DNA of 64,000 nt, taken from positions 1,798,001 through 1,862,000 of the forward strand of contig NZ_OU015321.1 of NCBI RefSeq assembly GCF_907163105.1. Reading direction: 5' to 3'. A program made the position numbers and the translations under genes. Source of the stretch: Cloacibacterium caeni. GTDB lineage: Bacteria; Bacteroidota; Bacteroidia; Flavobacteriales; Weeksellaceae. Numbering within the stretch: position 1 is the stretch's first letter; every line of letters starts with the position of its first letter. The notes below the pieces were generated by a model. It was not told where the DNA came from, did no database searches, and worked only from the letters and a program-made list of their open reading frames with translations. Below, piece by piece: positions 52,957-62,174 of this stretch.

Positions 52957-54636
52957 TCAAACAAATAAATTTGTAATTTTTTCAAAAAAACTTAATCTAA
53001 ATTTTGATAAATTATTTTTAGAGGCTATTCTTTCTCCGAAGTGGTAAATAATTAAAAATCCGAGCACAAATATAGCAATTCTTGAGATTAAATCACCTAT
53101 TTTTGTGTAAATAGATTTTTCTTCGAGCAAATTAGCCTTTACCAATAGCACTGTTCTATCGTCATAAAAGGTGTCTTCTAGAATATCTCCTCTTGCATTG
53201 ATATGCGCAGAAATTCCGCTATTGGCAGCACGTACAATCTCTCTCCTAGTTTCTATAGCTCTTAGTCTGGCATAAGAAAGCAATTGTTTGTGACCTTCAG
53301 TATTATTCCACCAAGAATCATTAGTCATAATCGCGAGAAGATTCGCACCATTTTTCACATAATCGGTTACGTATTCTCCATAAATACTTTCATAACAGAT
53401 AATAGGAGCCATCTTTGCTTTGTTAAATCTATTGCTGAAAACTTTTCTTTCTTTATCAATTCCAAGAGATGAATTAGCTCCACCGAAATCCAGCATCGCA
53501 TCTCCCAAAATAGGCTTTAGATATCTAATATATGGGAAGATTTCCACTCCTGGAACCAATTTCGCTTTGTGATAAACCTCCACTTCTTGATTTGGAATAA
53601 TTTGCAATGCAGAATTATAAGAATTTACCCAAACTCCTTCTTGAATTTTAGTAGAATATTCCTCAGTCTCCGCTTCGTCAAACAAAAATTTATGCGTAGA
53701 AGCTCCTGTTAAAAATATAGATTGTGGGTGTTTTCCCAAAAATTCTTTGGCAATTGCAATAGAAGTACTTTTATTAAAACCATTTTCGCTCAAACTTCCG
53801 TTCCCGGGAAATGCAGTTTCGGGAGCAATGAAAAAATCTACTTTTGTTTTAGAATTTTCTTCGGCTAAAGTCAATAGCTCTCCTAATATCTGTAAAGAAT
53901 CTTTACTGTATTTTTCGGTATAAGGATCTAATTTTGGCTGAAGCAAAAGCGTAGTCACTTCTCCTACAGGTTTTTCTTGATAAGAATTGTATTTATAAAT
54001 AGAAATCAGAAGAGGCAGAACAATAATCGCAACTAAAATAGAAATATTCTTCACCAAATCTTTTCTTATTCTTCCTGCTTGCCAAATTCTCAATGTATAA
54101 AAAGCAAAAACATTAATCAGCAAAATCCAAAAACTACCGCCAGTTGCGCCAATCGTGTCGTACCATTGAATCAATTGAGGATATTCTGAAAACGCATTTC
54201 CTAGATTAAGCCAAGGCCAAGTAAATTCCCAATTGAGATGAAATCTTTCGAAACTTAACCAAATTGCTACAAAAAATACTAGCCCAAAATAAGTTCCTCT
54301 TACTTTCTTATACCAATAATACAGTTGAAAAACCAAACTCATCAATAAAGAATTGACAATAACAGGAATTGCAACTGCCAAAAGAGAGTTATTTCCGTCT
54401 GGATTTTTAGCGTGATATAACCAACCTGTAGTTACTACATTCCAAATGAAAAAAGCAAGATAAGTCAAACCAAAAACTGCCCATCCTTTTTTATGAATTT
54501 TTGAAAATTTAGAAATTTCTTGCTCCATTAATAATAAGGGAACAAAAGCAAAAAATATAAAAAACGGAATTCCGTAAGTAGGCCAAGAAATAGACAATAA
54601 TAGTGCTGATATTAATGATAGAAAAATGTATTTCAT
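52957..54636 (-). CDS. lnt: Apolipoprotein N-acyltransferase
   Basis: A 559-residue integral membrane enzyme that adds the third acyl chain to lipoproteins. About eight membrane helices precede a nitrilase domain with the catalytic triad: Glu in FIAPETAFPG, Lys in YHKAKLVPGVE, and Cys in PIICYESIYG. A further helix follows near the end (IGDLISRIAIFVLGFLIIYHF). Confidence 0.95.
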   Translation of the reverse strand: MKYIFLSLISALLLSISWPTYGIPFFIFFAFVPLLLMEQEISKFSKIHKKGWAVFGLTYLAFFIWNVVTTGWLYHAKNPDGNNSLLAVAIPVIVNSLLMSLVFQLYYWYKKVRGTYFGLVFFVAIWLSFERFHLNWEFTWPWLNLGNAFSEYPQLIQWYDTIGATGGSFWILLINVFAFYTLRIWQAGRIRKDLVKNISILVAIIVLPLLISIYKYNSYQEKPVGEVTTLLLQPKLDPYTEKYSKDSLQILGELLTLAEENSKTKVDFFIAPETAFPGNGSLSENGFNKSTSIAIAKEFLGKHPQSIFLTGASTHKFLFDEAETEEYSTKIQEGVWVNSYNSALQIIPNQEVEVYHKAKLVPGVEIFPYIRYLKPILGDAMLDFGGANSSLGIDKERKVFSNRFNKAKMAPIICYESIYGEYVTDYVKNGANLLAIMTNDSWWNNTEGHKQLLSYARLRAIETRREIVRAANSGISAHINARGDILEDTFYDDRTVLLVKANLLEEKSIYTKIGDLISRIAIFVLGFLIIYHFGERIASKNNLSKFRLSFFEKITNLFV

Positions 54637-54758
54637 AAGTAAAACCTATTGGTGAAGGGCAAATTTAAGGTTTTTACATGGGGTAAAAAAGAGAAACATG
54701 ACAAAAGTCATATTTTATAAATAGCTGAAAATCAATACTAAATAAAATATTTTTATTC

Positions 54759-54781
54759 TTATTTAAAATTATTCTAAATAA
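54759..54781 (+). promoter_or_regulatory. Fur-box-like palindrome 1
   Basis: A 23-base dyad with arms TTATTTA and TAAATAA and a core with one central mismatch and two more. It matches the layout of Bacteroidetes ferric-uptake regulator boxes, abutting the -33 element of the TonB receptor promoter. Confidence 0.65.
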
Positions 54782-54782
54782 A

Positions 54783-54814
54783 TTTTGTGATTTAAACTTA
54801 CATTTTTATTTTTG
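54783..54814 (+). promoter_or_regulatory. TonB receptor promoter
   Basis: TTTTG (54783-54787), exactly 19 bases, TATTTTTG (54807-54814): a near-perfect Bacteroidetes promoter, placed between the two Fur-like boxes. Confidence 0.82.
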
Positions 54815-54819
54815 CATCG

Positions 54820-54842
54820 TTATTTTTAATCATTCTAAATAA
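54820..54842 (+). promoter_or_regulatory. Fur-box-like palindrome 2
   Basis: A second 23-base TTATTTT...TAAATAA dyad, sharing ATTCTAAATAAATTT with box 1, covers the predicted transcription start and ends 6 bases before the receptor ATG. Confidence 0.6.
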
Positions 54843-54848
54843 ATTTAA

Positions 54849-57101
54849 ATGAAAAATCAAATACTTCCCCTTTTATTAGTTGCGGCATCAATTACAGCAA
54901 ATGCCCAACAAAAAAAAGACAGTTTATATACCAGAACCATAGAAGATGTAAAGCTTCACAAGACAGGAAATCCTAATAATGCTAGAGTTTCTACTATAAA
55001 ATCTCAGCTAGATGTAATGGAAACTCCACAAGCGATTGCCATCGTAACTCATGAAGTTATAGAACAGCAACAAGCGCAACAACTTTCTGATGTAGTAAAA
55101 AATGTAAACGGTGTTTATATTACATCTGCAAGAGGTGCTTCTCAAGACAGTTTTGGAGCGAGAGGTTACACTTTTGGAAACGAAAATGTCTACAAAAACG
55201 GAAGTAGAGTAAACTCTGGTATTTTCCCAGAAGTTTCTGGTCTAGAACGTGTAGAAGTTTTAAAAGGTAGTGCTGCAATTCTTTATGGAAACGTAGCTCC
55301 TGGCGGAATTGTAAACATGGTGACTAAAAAACCACTTTTTAACTTCGGTGGAAATATCGCTTTAAATTATGGAAGCTGGAACAGTATAAAACCTACCATC
55401 GATATTTATGGCGGATTAACCAAAAATTCAGCTTTTAGAGTAAACGGAAGCTATGAAAATAAAGAAAGTTTCAGAGATATTGTACAATCAGAAAAGCACT
55501 ATTTCAATCCAAGTTTCCTTTATAACATTTCAGATAAAACACAAATCATCATAGAAGCAGATTATCTTAAACATCACTTCACTCCAGATTTTGGTTTAGG
55601 CGGGTTAGTATTAAACACAACCACTAATGAATCAAAACTCAACACACTTCTTGGAATCAATAAATTTCCTGGTGCAACTTGGCAAAATCAAACCAATGAA
55701 ATGCTTACTTCTACAGTAACATTAAATCACGAAATTAATTCTAATTGGAATTTTAATACGGTTGCATTTTTCCAAGATTATACCAGGGATTTTTACGGAA
55801 CTGAAAGAATTCAGTGGAATTTGCAAACCAATGGAGATTACGTTTGGAAGAGAACTTTAAACAAACAACTTCAGGAACAAAAATACGGAAGCCTTCAGTT
55901 TAATTTAAATGGTCAGTTCAATACTGGAAAATTAAACCATAAACTTTTAGTTGGTGCAGATGCTGATTATTTACAAGCAGACACTTATGCTTATCAATTG
56001 CAAAAACAAGACGGTACTTTCGCAGATGCAGGAAATAACTTTGTTTATGGAACCAATGGAAATACCAGCAATGGAAACATTTCTTTATCAGATGAAAATA
56101 CATGGAAATCTGGAGAAATGCTTAATTCAAGACAAAAAGACCTTAACAGAATTCCTACAAGAAGAGTGGGTATTTATGCTCAAGATTTAATTGCTATTAC
56201 AGATAAATTCAAAGTTCTTGCTGGTCTAAGATGGTCTTACTTAGAAAACAAAAACACCATTGTAGAAAACTATTTGAATAACACTAAAACATATAAAGCA
56301 AGTTCAGGAAATCCTAAAGAAAGCGCATTTTCTCCAAGAGTAGGATTAGTTTATCAGATTGATGATAGCTTCAGCACATTTGCAAGTTATAGCAACTCTT
56401 TCAATCCTAACTCAGGTAGAGATATTAACAATTTACCATTACCTTCTTCTTTGATTGACCAATATGAAATTGGTTTAAAGAAAAATTTATGGAAAAACAC
56501 TTTAGCGTTTAATATTACTGCTTATCAAATTGAAAACAGCAATTTAGCACAAACAGCTGCTTTTGATAAAAACGGGAATATAAACGGTGATACGAACATA
56601 AAAGAAATGACGGGAGCTACCAGAAGCCGCGGTATAGAATTAGACATTACAGGAAATCCTACACCAAATCTCTCAATCAATGCTGGTTATGCATATAACA
56701 ATATGGTTTACACAGATACACCAGACTCTGAAGGAAGTTTCGTAGAAGGAGAAAGATTAGTAAAAACACCTGCAAATACTGCGAACGCTTCTATCTTCTA
56801 TACCTTACCAAAATATGTAAAAGGATTAAAATTAGGATTCACGGCATTCTACACAGGAGAAAGATTGGCTGGTTGGAATAATCTAAAAGACAAAAATGGA
56901 AACCCAAAAACCAACAGAATGTACGAAATTGGAGATTATACTACTGTAGATTTCACTATTGGATATCAATTTAAGAAATTCAACATTCAAGGAAGATTAG
57001 GAAACATTTTCGATGTGGTAGATTACAATGTACACGAAAATTACTCTGTAAATCCTATCAATCCTAGAAACTTTTACTTAACATTTAATTATAAGTTTTA
57101 A
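54849..57101 (+). CDS. TonB-dependent siderophore receptor
   Basis: A 750-residue outer-membrane receptor. Signal peptide 1-19 (cleavage near TANAQ); plug domain about 50-170 (NVNGVYITSARGASQDSFGARGY, VLKGSAAILYGNVAPGGIVNMVTKKP); beta-barrel to the C-terminal Phe (FYLTFNYKF). The siderophore-receptor subfamily is suggested by the plug and the Fur-box promoter. It is followed by a PepSY gene, consistent with iron uptake. No TonB box is obvious. Confidence 0.93.
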   Translation: MKNQILPLLLVAASITANAQQKKDSLYTRTIEDVKLHKTGNPNNARVSTIKSQLDVMETPQAIAIVTHEVIEQQQAQQLSDVVKNVNGVYITSARGASQDSFGARGYTFGNENVYKNGSRVNSGIFPEVSGLERVEVLKGSAAILYGNVAPGGIVNMVTKKPLFNFGGNIALNYGSWNSIKPTIDIYGGLTKNSAFRVNGSYENKESFRDIVQSEKHYFNPSFLYNISDKTQIIIEADYLKHHFTPDFGLGGLVLNTTTNESKLNTLLGINKFPGATWQNQTNEMLTSTVTLNHEINSNWNFNTVAFFQDYTRDFYGTERIQWNLQTNGDYVWKRTLNKQLQEQKYGSLQFNLNGQFNTGKLNHKLLVGADADYLQADTYAYQLQKQDGTFADAGNNFVYGTNGNTSNGNISLSDENTWKSGEMLNSRQKDLNRIPTRRVGIYAQDLIAITDKFKVLAGLRWSYLENKNTIVENYLNNTKTYKASSGNPKESAFSPRVGLVYQIDDSFSTFASYSNSFNPNSGRDINNLPLPSSLIDQYEIGLKKNLWKNTLAFNITAYQIENSNLAQTAAFDKNGNINGDTNIKEMTGATRSRGIELDITGNPTPNLSINAGYAYNNMVYTDTPDSEGSFVEGERLVKTPANTANASIFYTLPKYVKGLKLGFTAFYTGERLAGWNNLKDKNGNPKTNRMYEIGDYTTVDFTIGYQFKKFNIQGRLGNIFDVVDYNVHENYSVNPINPRNFYLTFNYKF

Positions 57102-57189
57102 CCTATCATATCAAATTTAATCAAAAAGTGGAGAACTCGTTTTCCACTTTTACCTTTTAAACTAACTTAATAAACTATACTTTTAGAAC

Positions 57190-57696
57190 ATGAAGAGCAC
57201 AAGAACTACAATGAGACTTTTACACCGCTACATTGGTTATTTTATGGCAGGAATTATGGCAGTTTACGCGATTAGCGGCGTATTATTAATCTACAGAGAC
57301 ACAGATTTCCTTAAAAAAGAAAAGAAAATAGAAAAAAAATTAGAAGCGAATATTCCAACAGATAAATTGGGAAAAGAACTTAAAATCAAAGGTTTCGAAG
57401 TGAAAGAACAAAAAGGAAATCTTATCATCTTCAAAGAAGGAACCTATAATGCGAAAACAGGAGAAGCAAAATTTACTAAAAAAGAGCTTCCTTACGTTTT
57501 AAAGAAAATGACAGAATTACATAAATCAGATTCTAAACATAAATTTTATTTATTGAATACGATTTTTGGAATTTCATTATTCTTTTTTGTGATCTCATCA
57601 TTTTGGATGTTTAATCCAAAATCTCAAATTTTCAAAAAAGGAATGATTGCCACTGTAATAGGTTTAGTTTTGGCATTATTTTTGACATTAGCTTAA
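57190..57696 (+). CDS. PepSY-family membrane protein
   Basis: A 168-residue protein with one helix near the N-terminus (YIGYFMAGIMAVYAISGVLLI, preceded by the LLHRYIGY heading of PepSY_TM proteins) and two near the end. It lies 88 bases after the TonB receptor on the same strand, as in other iron-uptake units. It is probably involved in ferric-siderophore reduction or release; no catalytic residue is visible. Confidence 0.83.
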   Translation: MKSTRTTMRLLHRYIGYFMAGIMAVYAISGVLLIYRDTDFLKKEKKIEKKLEANIPTDKLGKELKIKGFEVKEQKGNLIIFKEGTYNAKTGEAKFTKKELPYVLKKMTELHKSDSKHKFYLLNTIFGISLFFFVISSFWMFNPKSQIFKKGMIATVIGLVLALFLTLA

Positions 57697-57861
57697 TTAT
57701 AGAAAAAATATTTTTTTACAAAATTTATTGCGTATTAAATAATAATTTGTAACTTTAAAAAATAAATGATTTTTAATCATAATTCATTGATTAAATACAT
57801 GTTACATATTAAAAAGTTATTGAAAAATCAACTTAACGTTCGTTAGGTAATTATTAAATAA

Positions 57862-57876
57862 TTAGATATAATCTAA
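57862..57876. promoter_or_regulatory. Fur-like palindrome TTAGAT-ATA-ATCTAA
   Basis: A 15-base near-perfect palindrome in the 263-base gap between the PepSY gene and the MscS gene, extended by A/T-rich flanks like the boxes at 54759 and 54820. It may place the MscS gene under iron control. Confidence 0.4.
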
Positions 57877-57959
57877 ATAAATTAACATTTTTTCATTTGT
57901 GTTTTTAGGCGGGATAAAATATTTTATATTTTGTCTCGCCGTTTTTTTATTTTTGAACT

Positions 57960-58505
57960 ATGAAAAATATAGAGGTTATCCAAGAGAAACTTTCCACTTG
58001 GTGGAATATTATCGTAAGCTTAGTTCCGAATATCGTTTTGTTAATCGTATTCGTTATTGCATTTTCTTTTTTAAGCAAATACCTCATCAGAATTATCACA
58101 AAAATTCTGCACCGCATTTTCCCTGAAAACGCTAACAAAAACACACCTCTTCTTTTGGCCAAATTTGCCAAATATATTCTCTATGCTTTAGGAATTTACA
58201 TTGCCTTAGAAATTATGCATCTAGGCAGTTTTATGGTGAAATTTATCGGCAGTTTAGGAATTGCCGGTGTAATTGCTGGAGTTGCATTAAAAGATGTAGT
58301 TTCTGGAATTTTCGCAGGAGCAGCTGTAAATTTTGAAAAAACTTTTCAAATTGGAGATTTAGTAACCATCAGTAATATCAAAGGAACTGTAGAAGACATC
58401 AGTATGCTCACTACCAAACTGAGAACAGAAAACGGCGAAACCGTCTATGTTCCCAATCAGTTAATTTTCAACACTCCTTTTATCAATCACAGTAAAAAAT
58501 CTTAG
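57960..58505 (+). CDS. MscS-type mechanosensitive channel, short form
   Basis: A 181-residue channel: three helices (about 12-35, 57-80 and 83-110, with the pore helix IAGVIAGVALKDVVSGIFAGAAV), then the beta-domain (FQIGDLVTISNIKGTVEDI). It ends at VYVPNQLIFNTPFINHS, so the C-terminal alpha/beta domain of E. coli MscS is absent. A -7 box (57948-57955) ends 4 bases before the ATG. It overlaps the convergent ABC-F gene by 4 bases. Confidence 0.9.
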   Translation: MKNIEVIQEKLSTWWNIIVSLVPNIVLLIVFVIAFSFLSKYLIRIITKILHRIFPENANKNTPLLLAKFAKYILYALGIYIALEIMHLGSFMVKFIGSLGIAGVIAGVALKDVVSGIFAGAAVNFEKTFQIGDLVTISNIKGTVEDISMLTTKLRTENGETVYVPNQLIFNTPFINHSKKS

Positions 58506-60439
58506 CCCAGTTTCTCTGCTACATCTTCCCATTCTTGCATGGTAGCAGCTAATTCGTCTTGCAAATCTTGATATTTTTTCAGTTCTGCATCAGAAGGATT
58601 AGACTTCGCAAAAATACTTTCTAGTTGAGCGATTTCTTTTTCGTAGTCTGCAATTTTTTCTTCAATTTTTTTGAGTTTATTTTGAAGATTCTTTTGTTCT
58701 TTGCTTACGAAAGCATTAGCATTTTGCTGAGATTTCGCATCGTTAGTAGCGGCTTCTTTCTTTTCTTCTGCTTTTATTTCTGCTTCCTGACTTAATTTAG
58801 ATTTTTCTGCAGAAATTTCTCTTAGAGATTCTTTTTGGCGATATTCTAGATATTCATTAATATTTCCTAAAAACTCTTTCATACTGCCATCTCTGAACTC
58901 GAAAATTTTATCACACAATCCTTGTAAAAATTCTCTGTCGTGAGAAATCACAATAATCGTTCCTTCAAATTTCTGCAGCGCCAACTTGATAATTTCCTTC
59001 GATTGAATATCTAAGTGGTTCGTAGGTTCGTCCATAATCAAAGTATTGAAAGGACGAAGCAACAATTTACAAAGTGCTAATCTGTTTCTTTCGCCTCCAG
59101 AAAGCACTTTTGTTTTTTTGGTTACATCTTCACCAGAGAAAAGGAAACTTCCCAGTAAATCACGAACTTTGGTTCTGGTTTCTTCAGTCGCAGCATCTTC
59201 TGCTTCTTGTAAAACTGTTTTTTCGGGACTTAGAACTTCTTCTTGGTTCTGCGCAAAATATCCTATGTTTACATTATGTCCAAGATTCCATTCACCTGAA
59301 TAATCTTTGATTTCACCTGCTAAAATTTTTGCTAAAGTGGTTTTTCCTTGTCCGTTTTGTCCGAGAAGTGCAATTCTGTCACCACGCTGAACAAAGAAAT
59401 CTACATGGTCAAAAACCTGATGATTCCCGTATTTTTTGCCTAAGTTTTGCGCTTCGAAAATCACTTTTCCTGGCACTACACTTTGTACAAAACGAATATT
59501 AAACTTAGAAACGTCTTCATTCTCTACTTCAATTCTCTCAATTTTTTCTAATTTTTTAATGAGAGATTGTGCGAAAGAAGCCTTAGAAGCAGAAGCACGG
59601 AAGCGATTGATATTATCTTCCATTTGTTTAATTTCTGTATCTTGGTTTTTCTTCGCTTGAATCAGTTTTTCTTTTCTGTCTTTTCTAAGTTCTAGATATT
59701 TGGTGTAATTGGCTTTATAATCGTCAACTTTCTTATTATTAATATCAAAAGTTCTGTTACAAACCGAAGTCATAAACTGCTTATCGTGACTTACCAAAAC
59801 AATAGCTCCGTTATAATCTTTCAAAAAATTTTCTAACCAGATGATAGATTCCATATCCAAGTGATTGGTAGGTTCATCCAGAAGCAAAAGGTCATTATTC
59901 TGAAGTAATAATTTAGCGAGTTCTATTCTCATTCTCCATCCTCCAGAAAACTCATCGGTAAGTCTGTGAAAATCTGCAGCTTTGAAACCAAGACCTAATA
60001 AAACTTTTTCTATATCTCCTTCCAAATTATACGCATCATGATGATGAAGATAATCATTAAGATCTGTCATTTTATGGATTAAATCATGATAAGCATCTGA
60101 TTCATAATCAGTTCTAGTTGCTAATTGGTGATTTACCTCTTCCAATTCTTTTTTCCAAGCATTAATTTGCTCGAAAGCTTGAAGTGTTTCATTCCAAACG
60201 GTTCTTCCTTTTACAAAATCTAAATCTTGTTTTAAAAACCCAATGGTAATATTACCATCTGGAACAATATTTCCTTCGTAGAAGTTAATATCGCCGGAAA
60301 TCATTTTGAGAAGTGTAGATTTTCCTGCACCATTTTTCCCTACCAAACCTATCTTATCATCTTTTTTGATGGTAAAATTTACATCTCTAAAAAGATAATT
60401 TCCCGAATGATGAAGACCAAGACCTTGAACTGAAAGCAT
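58502..60439 (-). CDS. ABC-F family ATPase
   Basis: A 645-residue protein with two ABC domains and no membrane helices. Walker A motifs GKNGAGKST and GQNGQGKTT; signatures FSGGWRMR and LSGGERNRL; a linker of about 80 residues between the domains (about 240-320) and a coiled-coil C-terminus (KLKKIEEKIADYEKEI). ABC-F proteins act on the ribosome or in antibiotic protection. The Uup/YfmR group is suggested by the C-terminal coiled coil. Confidence 0.92.
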   Translation of the reverse strand: MLSVQGLGLHHSGNYLFRDVNFTIKKDDKIGLVGKNGAGKSTLLKMISGDINFYEGNIVPDGNITIGFLKQDLDFVKGRTVWNETLQAFEQINAWKKELEEVNHQLATRTDYESDAYHDLIHKMTDLNDYLHHHDAYNLEGDIEKVLLGLGFKAADFHRLTDEFSGGWRMRIELAKLLLQNNDLLLLDEPTNHLDMESIIWLENFLKDYNGAIVLVSHDKQFMTSVCNRTFDINNKKVDDYKANYTKYLELRKDRKEKLIQAKKNQDTEIKQMEDNINRFRASASKASFAQSLIKKLEKIERIEVENEDVSKFNIRFVQSVVPGKVIFEAQNLGKKYGNHQVFDHVDFFVQRGDRIALLGQNGQGKTTLAKILAGEIKDYSGEWNLGHNVNIGYFAQNQEEVLSPEKTVLQEAEDAATEETRTKVRDLLGSFLFSGEDVTKKTKVLSGGERNRLALCKLLLRPFNTLIMDEPTNHLDIQSKEIIKLALQKFEGTIIVISHDREFLQGLCDKIFEFRDGSMKEFLGNINEYLEYRQKESLREISAEKSKLSQEAEIKAEEKKEAATNDAKSQQNANAFVSKEQKNLQNKLKKIEEKIADYEKEIAQLESIFAKSNPSDAELKKYQDLQDELAATMQEWEDVAEKLG

Positions 60440-60485
60440 AATGAATTGTTATTTTTTGAGATTGCAAAAATAACGCTTTAAAAAT

Positions 60486-60524
60486 AAAAAAAACTGCACC
60501 TTATAAAAAGATACAGTTTTTTTT
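60486..60524 (-). terminator. Terminator between the 79-residue gene and the ABC-F gene
   Basis: AAAAAAACTG and CAGTTTTTTTT arms with a TATAAAAAG loop form an AT-rich hairpin with a T-run, downstream of the 60560-60799 gene. Confidence 0.65.
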
Positions 60525-60559
60525 GGTTAAAAAGAGAAATATAAATGATGATAAAAAAA

Positions 60560-60799
60560 TTATTTACTATTTCCTCCTCTTGCAACTAATGCAATTAGAA
60601 TGATGAGAACTAGAGCGCCAATTACCCAAACTAATGGATTCTGCATCCAGTTTCCAGACATATCCGTACCTTTATTCATGTCTACGTCTACGTCTAATTG
60701 TGCTGCTTTTTCTTGCGCCCAAACTAATCCTCCGATTAGAGTAGCCATTACAGCCATTGCAAAAGTTTGCAATCTTCTAGCGATGTTAGATCTTTCCAT
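60560..60799 (-). CDS. Small membrane protein
   Basis: A 79-residue protein with two hydrophobic stretches: FAMAVMATLIGGLVWAQ at the N-terminus (signal or helix) and PLVWVIGALVLIILIALVAR near the C-terminus, with an Asp-rich loop between (LDVDVDMNKGTD). I do not recognise a named family. It ends a run of five small minus-strand envelope genes. Confidence 0.7.
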   Translation of the reverse strand: MERSNIARRLQTFAMAVMATLIGGLVWAQEKAAQLDVDVDMNKGTDMSGNWMQNPLVWVIGALVLIILIALVARGGNSK

Positions 60800-60836
60800 A
60801 ATTTTATGTTTTTATGTTTATTTTGGTGTTTTTAAA

Positions 60837-61352
60837 TTATAGTTCTACTGGGATATTCATATGAACTACAGAAGCCATATTTTTTCCTTTGTATTTAGCA
60901 GGAACAAATCCTTGATTGAGGTCATAAATCGCTAAAATAGTTGCTAAGTTCAGAGATTCATTATTTCCTGAAGCTTTCACGTCTGAAATTTTACCGGTTT
61001 CTGTTACCAAGAAAGTTACATGTGTATATTGAGTACCAGAACCTGTAACTGCGTTCTTATCAATTTTAGCATTTACAGCATCGATAAAATCTTGTTTACT
61101 TTGTCCGAAACTTGGTCTTTCTGTTCCTGGTAAAAGGGGAACTTGTGAATACGGAGCTACATTTTCTTGAGCTTTAATTGCTTTGATTTTCGCTTGCATT
61201 TTAGAAGGCTCATCCTCTGGAGCTTTTACTAAAAACGCTACATTATTTTCGTCTTGAGCGATATAAGCTCTGTGAAATTTTGAAATATTTACTCCCTGTG
61301 AAAACACGAGTGAGAATGCACCAATAGATAGTGCGGTTGCTAACTTTTTCAT
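60837..61352 (-). CDS. TonB C-terminal-like secreted protein
   Basis: A 171-residue protein with a signal peptide (MKKLATALSIGAFSLVFSQ) and a C-terminal half (about 75-171) resembling a TonB energy-transducer domain (THVTFLVTETGKISDVKASGNNE). It has no membrane anchor apart from the signal peptide and no Pro-rich spacer, so it is not a normal TonB. The function is unknown. Confidence 0.65.
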   Translation of the reverse strand: MKKLATALSIGAFSLVFSQGVNISKFHRAYIAQDENNVAFLVKAPEDEPSKMQAKIKAIKAQENVAPYSQVPLLPGTERPSFGQSKQDFIDAVNAKIDKNAVTGSGTQYTHVTFLVTETGKISDVKASGNNESLNLATILAIYDLNQGFVPAKYKGKNMASVVHMNIPVEL

Positions 61353-61394
61353 AATTTATTGTTTTTGTGTTTATGTGATGTGTGTGAGTTTGGC

Positions 61395-61658
61395 TTATGC
61401 CTTTCTAGAAAGTGCATTATAAGCGTAGAGTACGATAATGGCTCCTACTACAGACATGGCTAAGCTATAAAAGCTAAAAACATCATTTGTTACGTCTGCT
61501 CCGAAGAAAATTCTTCCTAAAAAGCCTCCTAATACGCTACCTACGATACCAATGATAATGGTAGTAATCCAACCAGCTGCGTCATTTCCTGGTTTTAAAA
61601 ATCTTGCGATTGCTCCAGCGATTAAGCCGAAAATAATCCATGCGATAATATTGATCAT
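61395..61658 (-). CDS. GlsB/YeaQ/YmgE-family membrane protein
   Basis: An 87-residue protein with three helices and the glycine-rich pattern IIAWIIFGLIAGAIARFLKPG...IIIGIVGSVLGGFLG of the transglycosylase-associated (GlsB) family, usually stress-induced. It is part of the 60560-62174 small-gene run. Confidence 0.92.
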   Translation of the reverse strand: MINIIAWIIFGLIAGAIARFLKPGNDAAGWITTIIIGIVGSVLGGFLGRIFFGADVTNDVFSFYSLAMSVVGAIIVLYAYNALSRKA

Positions 61659-61705
61659 AATTTTGTGATTTAGTGTTAATATTTATTTGGTGTGTGTTTG
61701 TGTGT

Positions 61706-62008
61706 TTATCTAAGAGCATCTAGTTCTGTATCTACTTCCTTAGTCACGCTCTTTGCAGAAGATAAAATCTGCTCTTTGTTTGCTTGTACTTTTTCTGAAA
61801 TTTGGTTTGAAATCGTATTGTATTTGCTTTTTGCCTTTTCAGAAAGTTGATTCATCGTTTCTTTGGTTTTAGACTGAGCATTTTTTGCTTGTGTTCTCAG
61901 TTTTGCTCTGGTGTCTTTTCCTTTTGCTGGTGCAAATAAAATTCCTGCTACTGCGCCTACTGCTGTTGCGCCTAATACTCCTAATGTTCTTTTTGCTGTG
62001 GTGTTCAT
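61706..62008 (-). CDS. YtxH-domain protein
   Basis: A 100-residue protein. The Gly/Ala-rich helix (LGVLGATAVGAVAGILFAPAKGKDTR) is followed by a long amphipathic coiled region (AKNAQSKTKETMNQLSEKAKSKY). This is the YtxH/Gvp-like layout, associated with general stress responses. It lies 4 bases after the 62013-62174 gene, so both are likely cotranscribed. Confidence 0.88.
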   Translation of the reverse strand: MNTTAKRTLGVLGATAVGAVAGILFAPAKGKDTRAKLRTQAKNAQSKTKETMNQLSEKAKSKYNTISNQISEKVQANKEQILSSAKSVTKEVDTELDALR

Positions 62009-62012
62009 AATT

Positions 62013-62174
62013 TTACTGTTTATTGTTAATATCGTCTTTTATAATTTCATAAATCATAATACAAAGCGCCAAGACAAATAATATGTTAATTAATATACTT
62101 GTTTCGAAGAAGAAAAATCCAATTGCCCATATTATTATTAACAATGTTACTGTAAAGTAGGTAAATTTATTCAT
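62013..62174 (-). CDS. Lmo0937-family small membrane protein
   Basis: A 53-residue protein with two helices: MNKFTYFTVTLLIIIWAIGF and ILINILFVLALCIMIYEIIK, and a charged tail. The outline fits the small lmo0937-type membrane family that accompanies YtxH in stress operons. It is too short for most gene finders; it has an ATG at 62172-62174 and a stop at 62013-62015. Confidence 0.72.
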   Translation of the reverse strand: MNKFTYFTVTLLIIIWAIGFFFFETSILINILFVLALCIMIYEIIKDDINNKQ

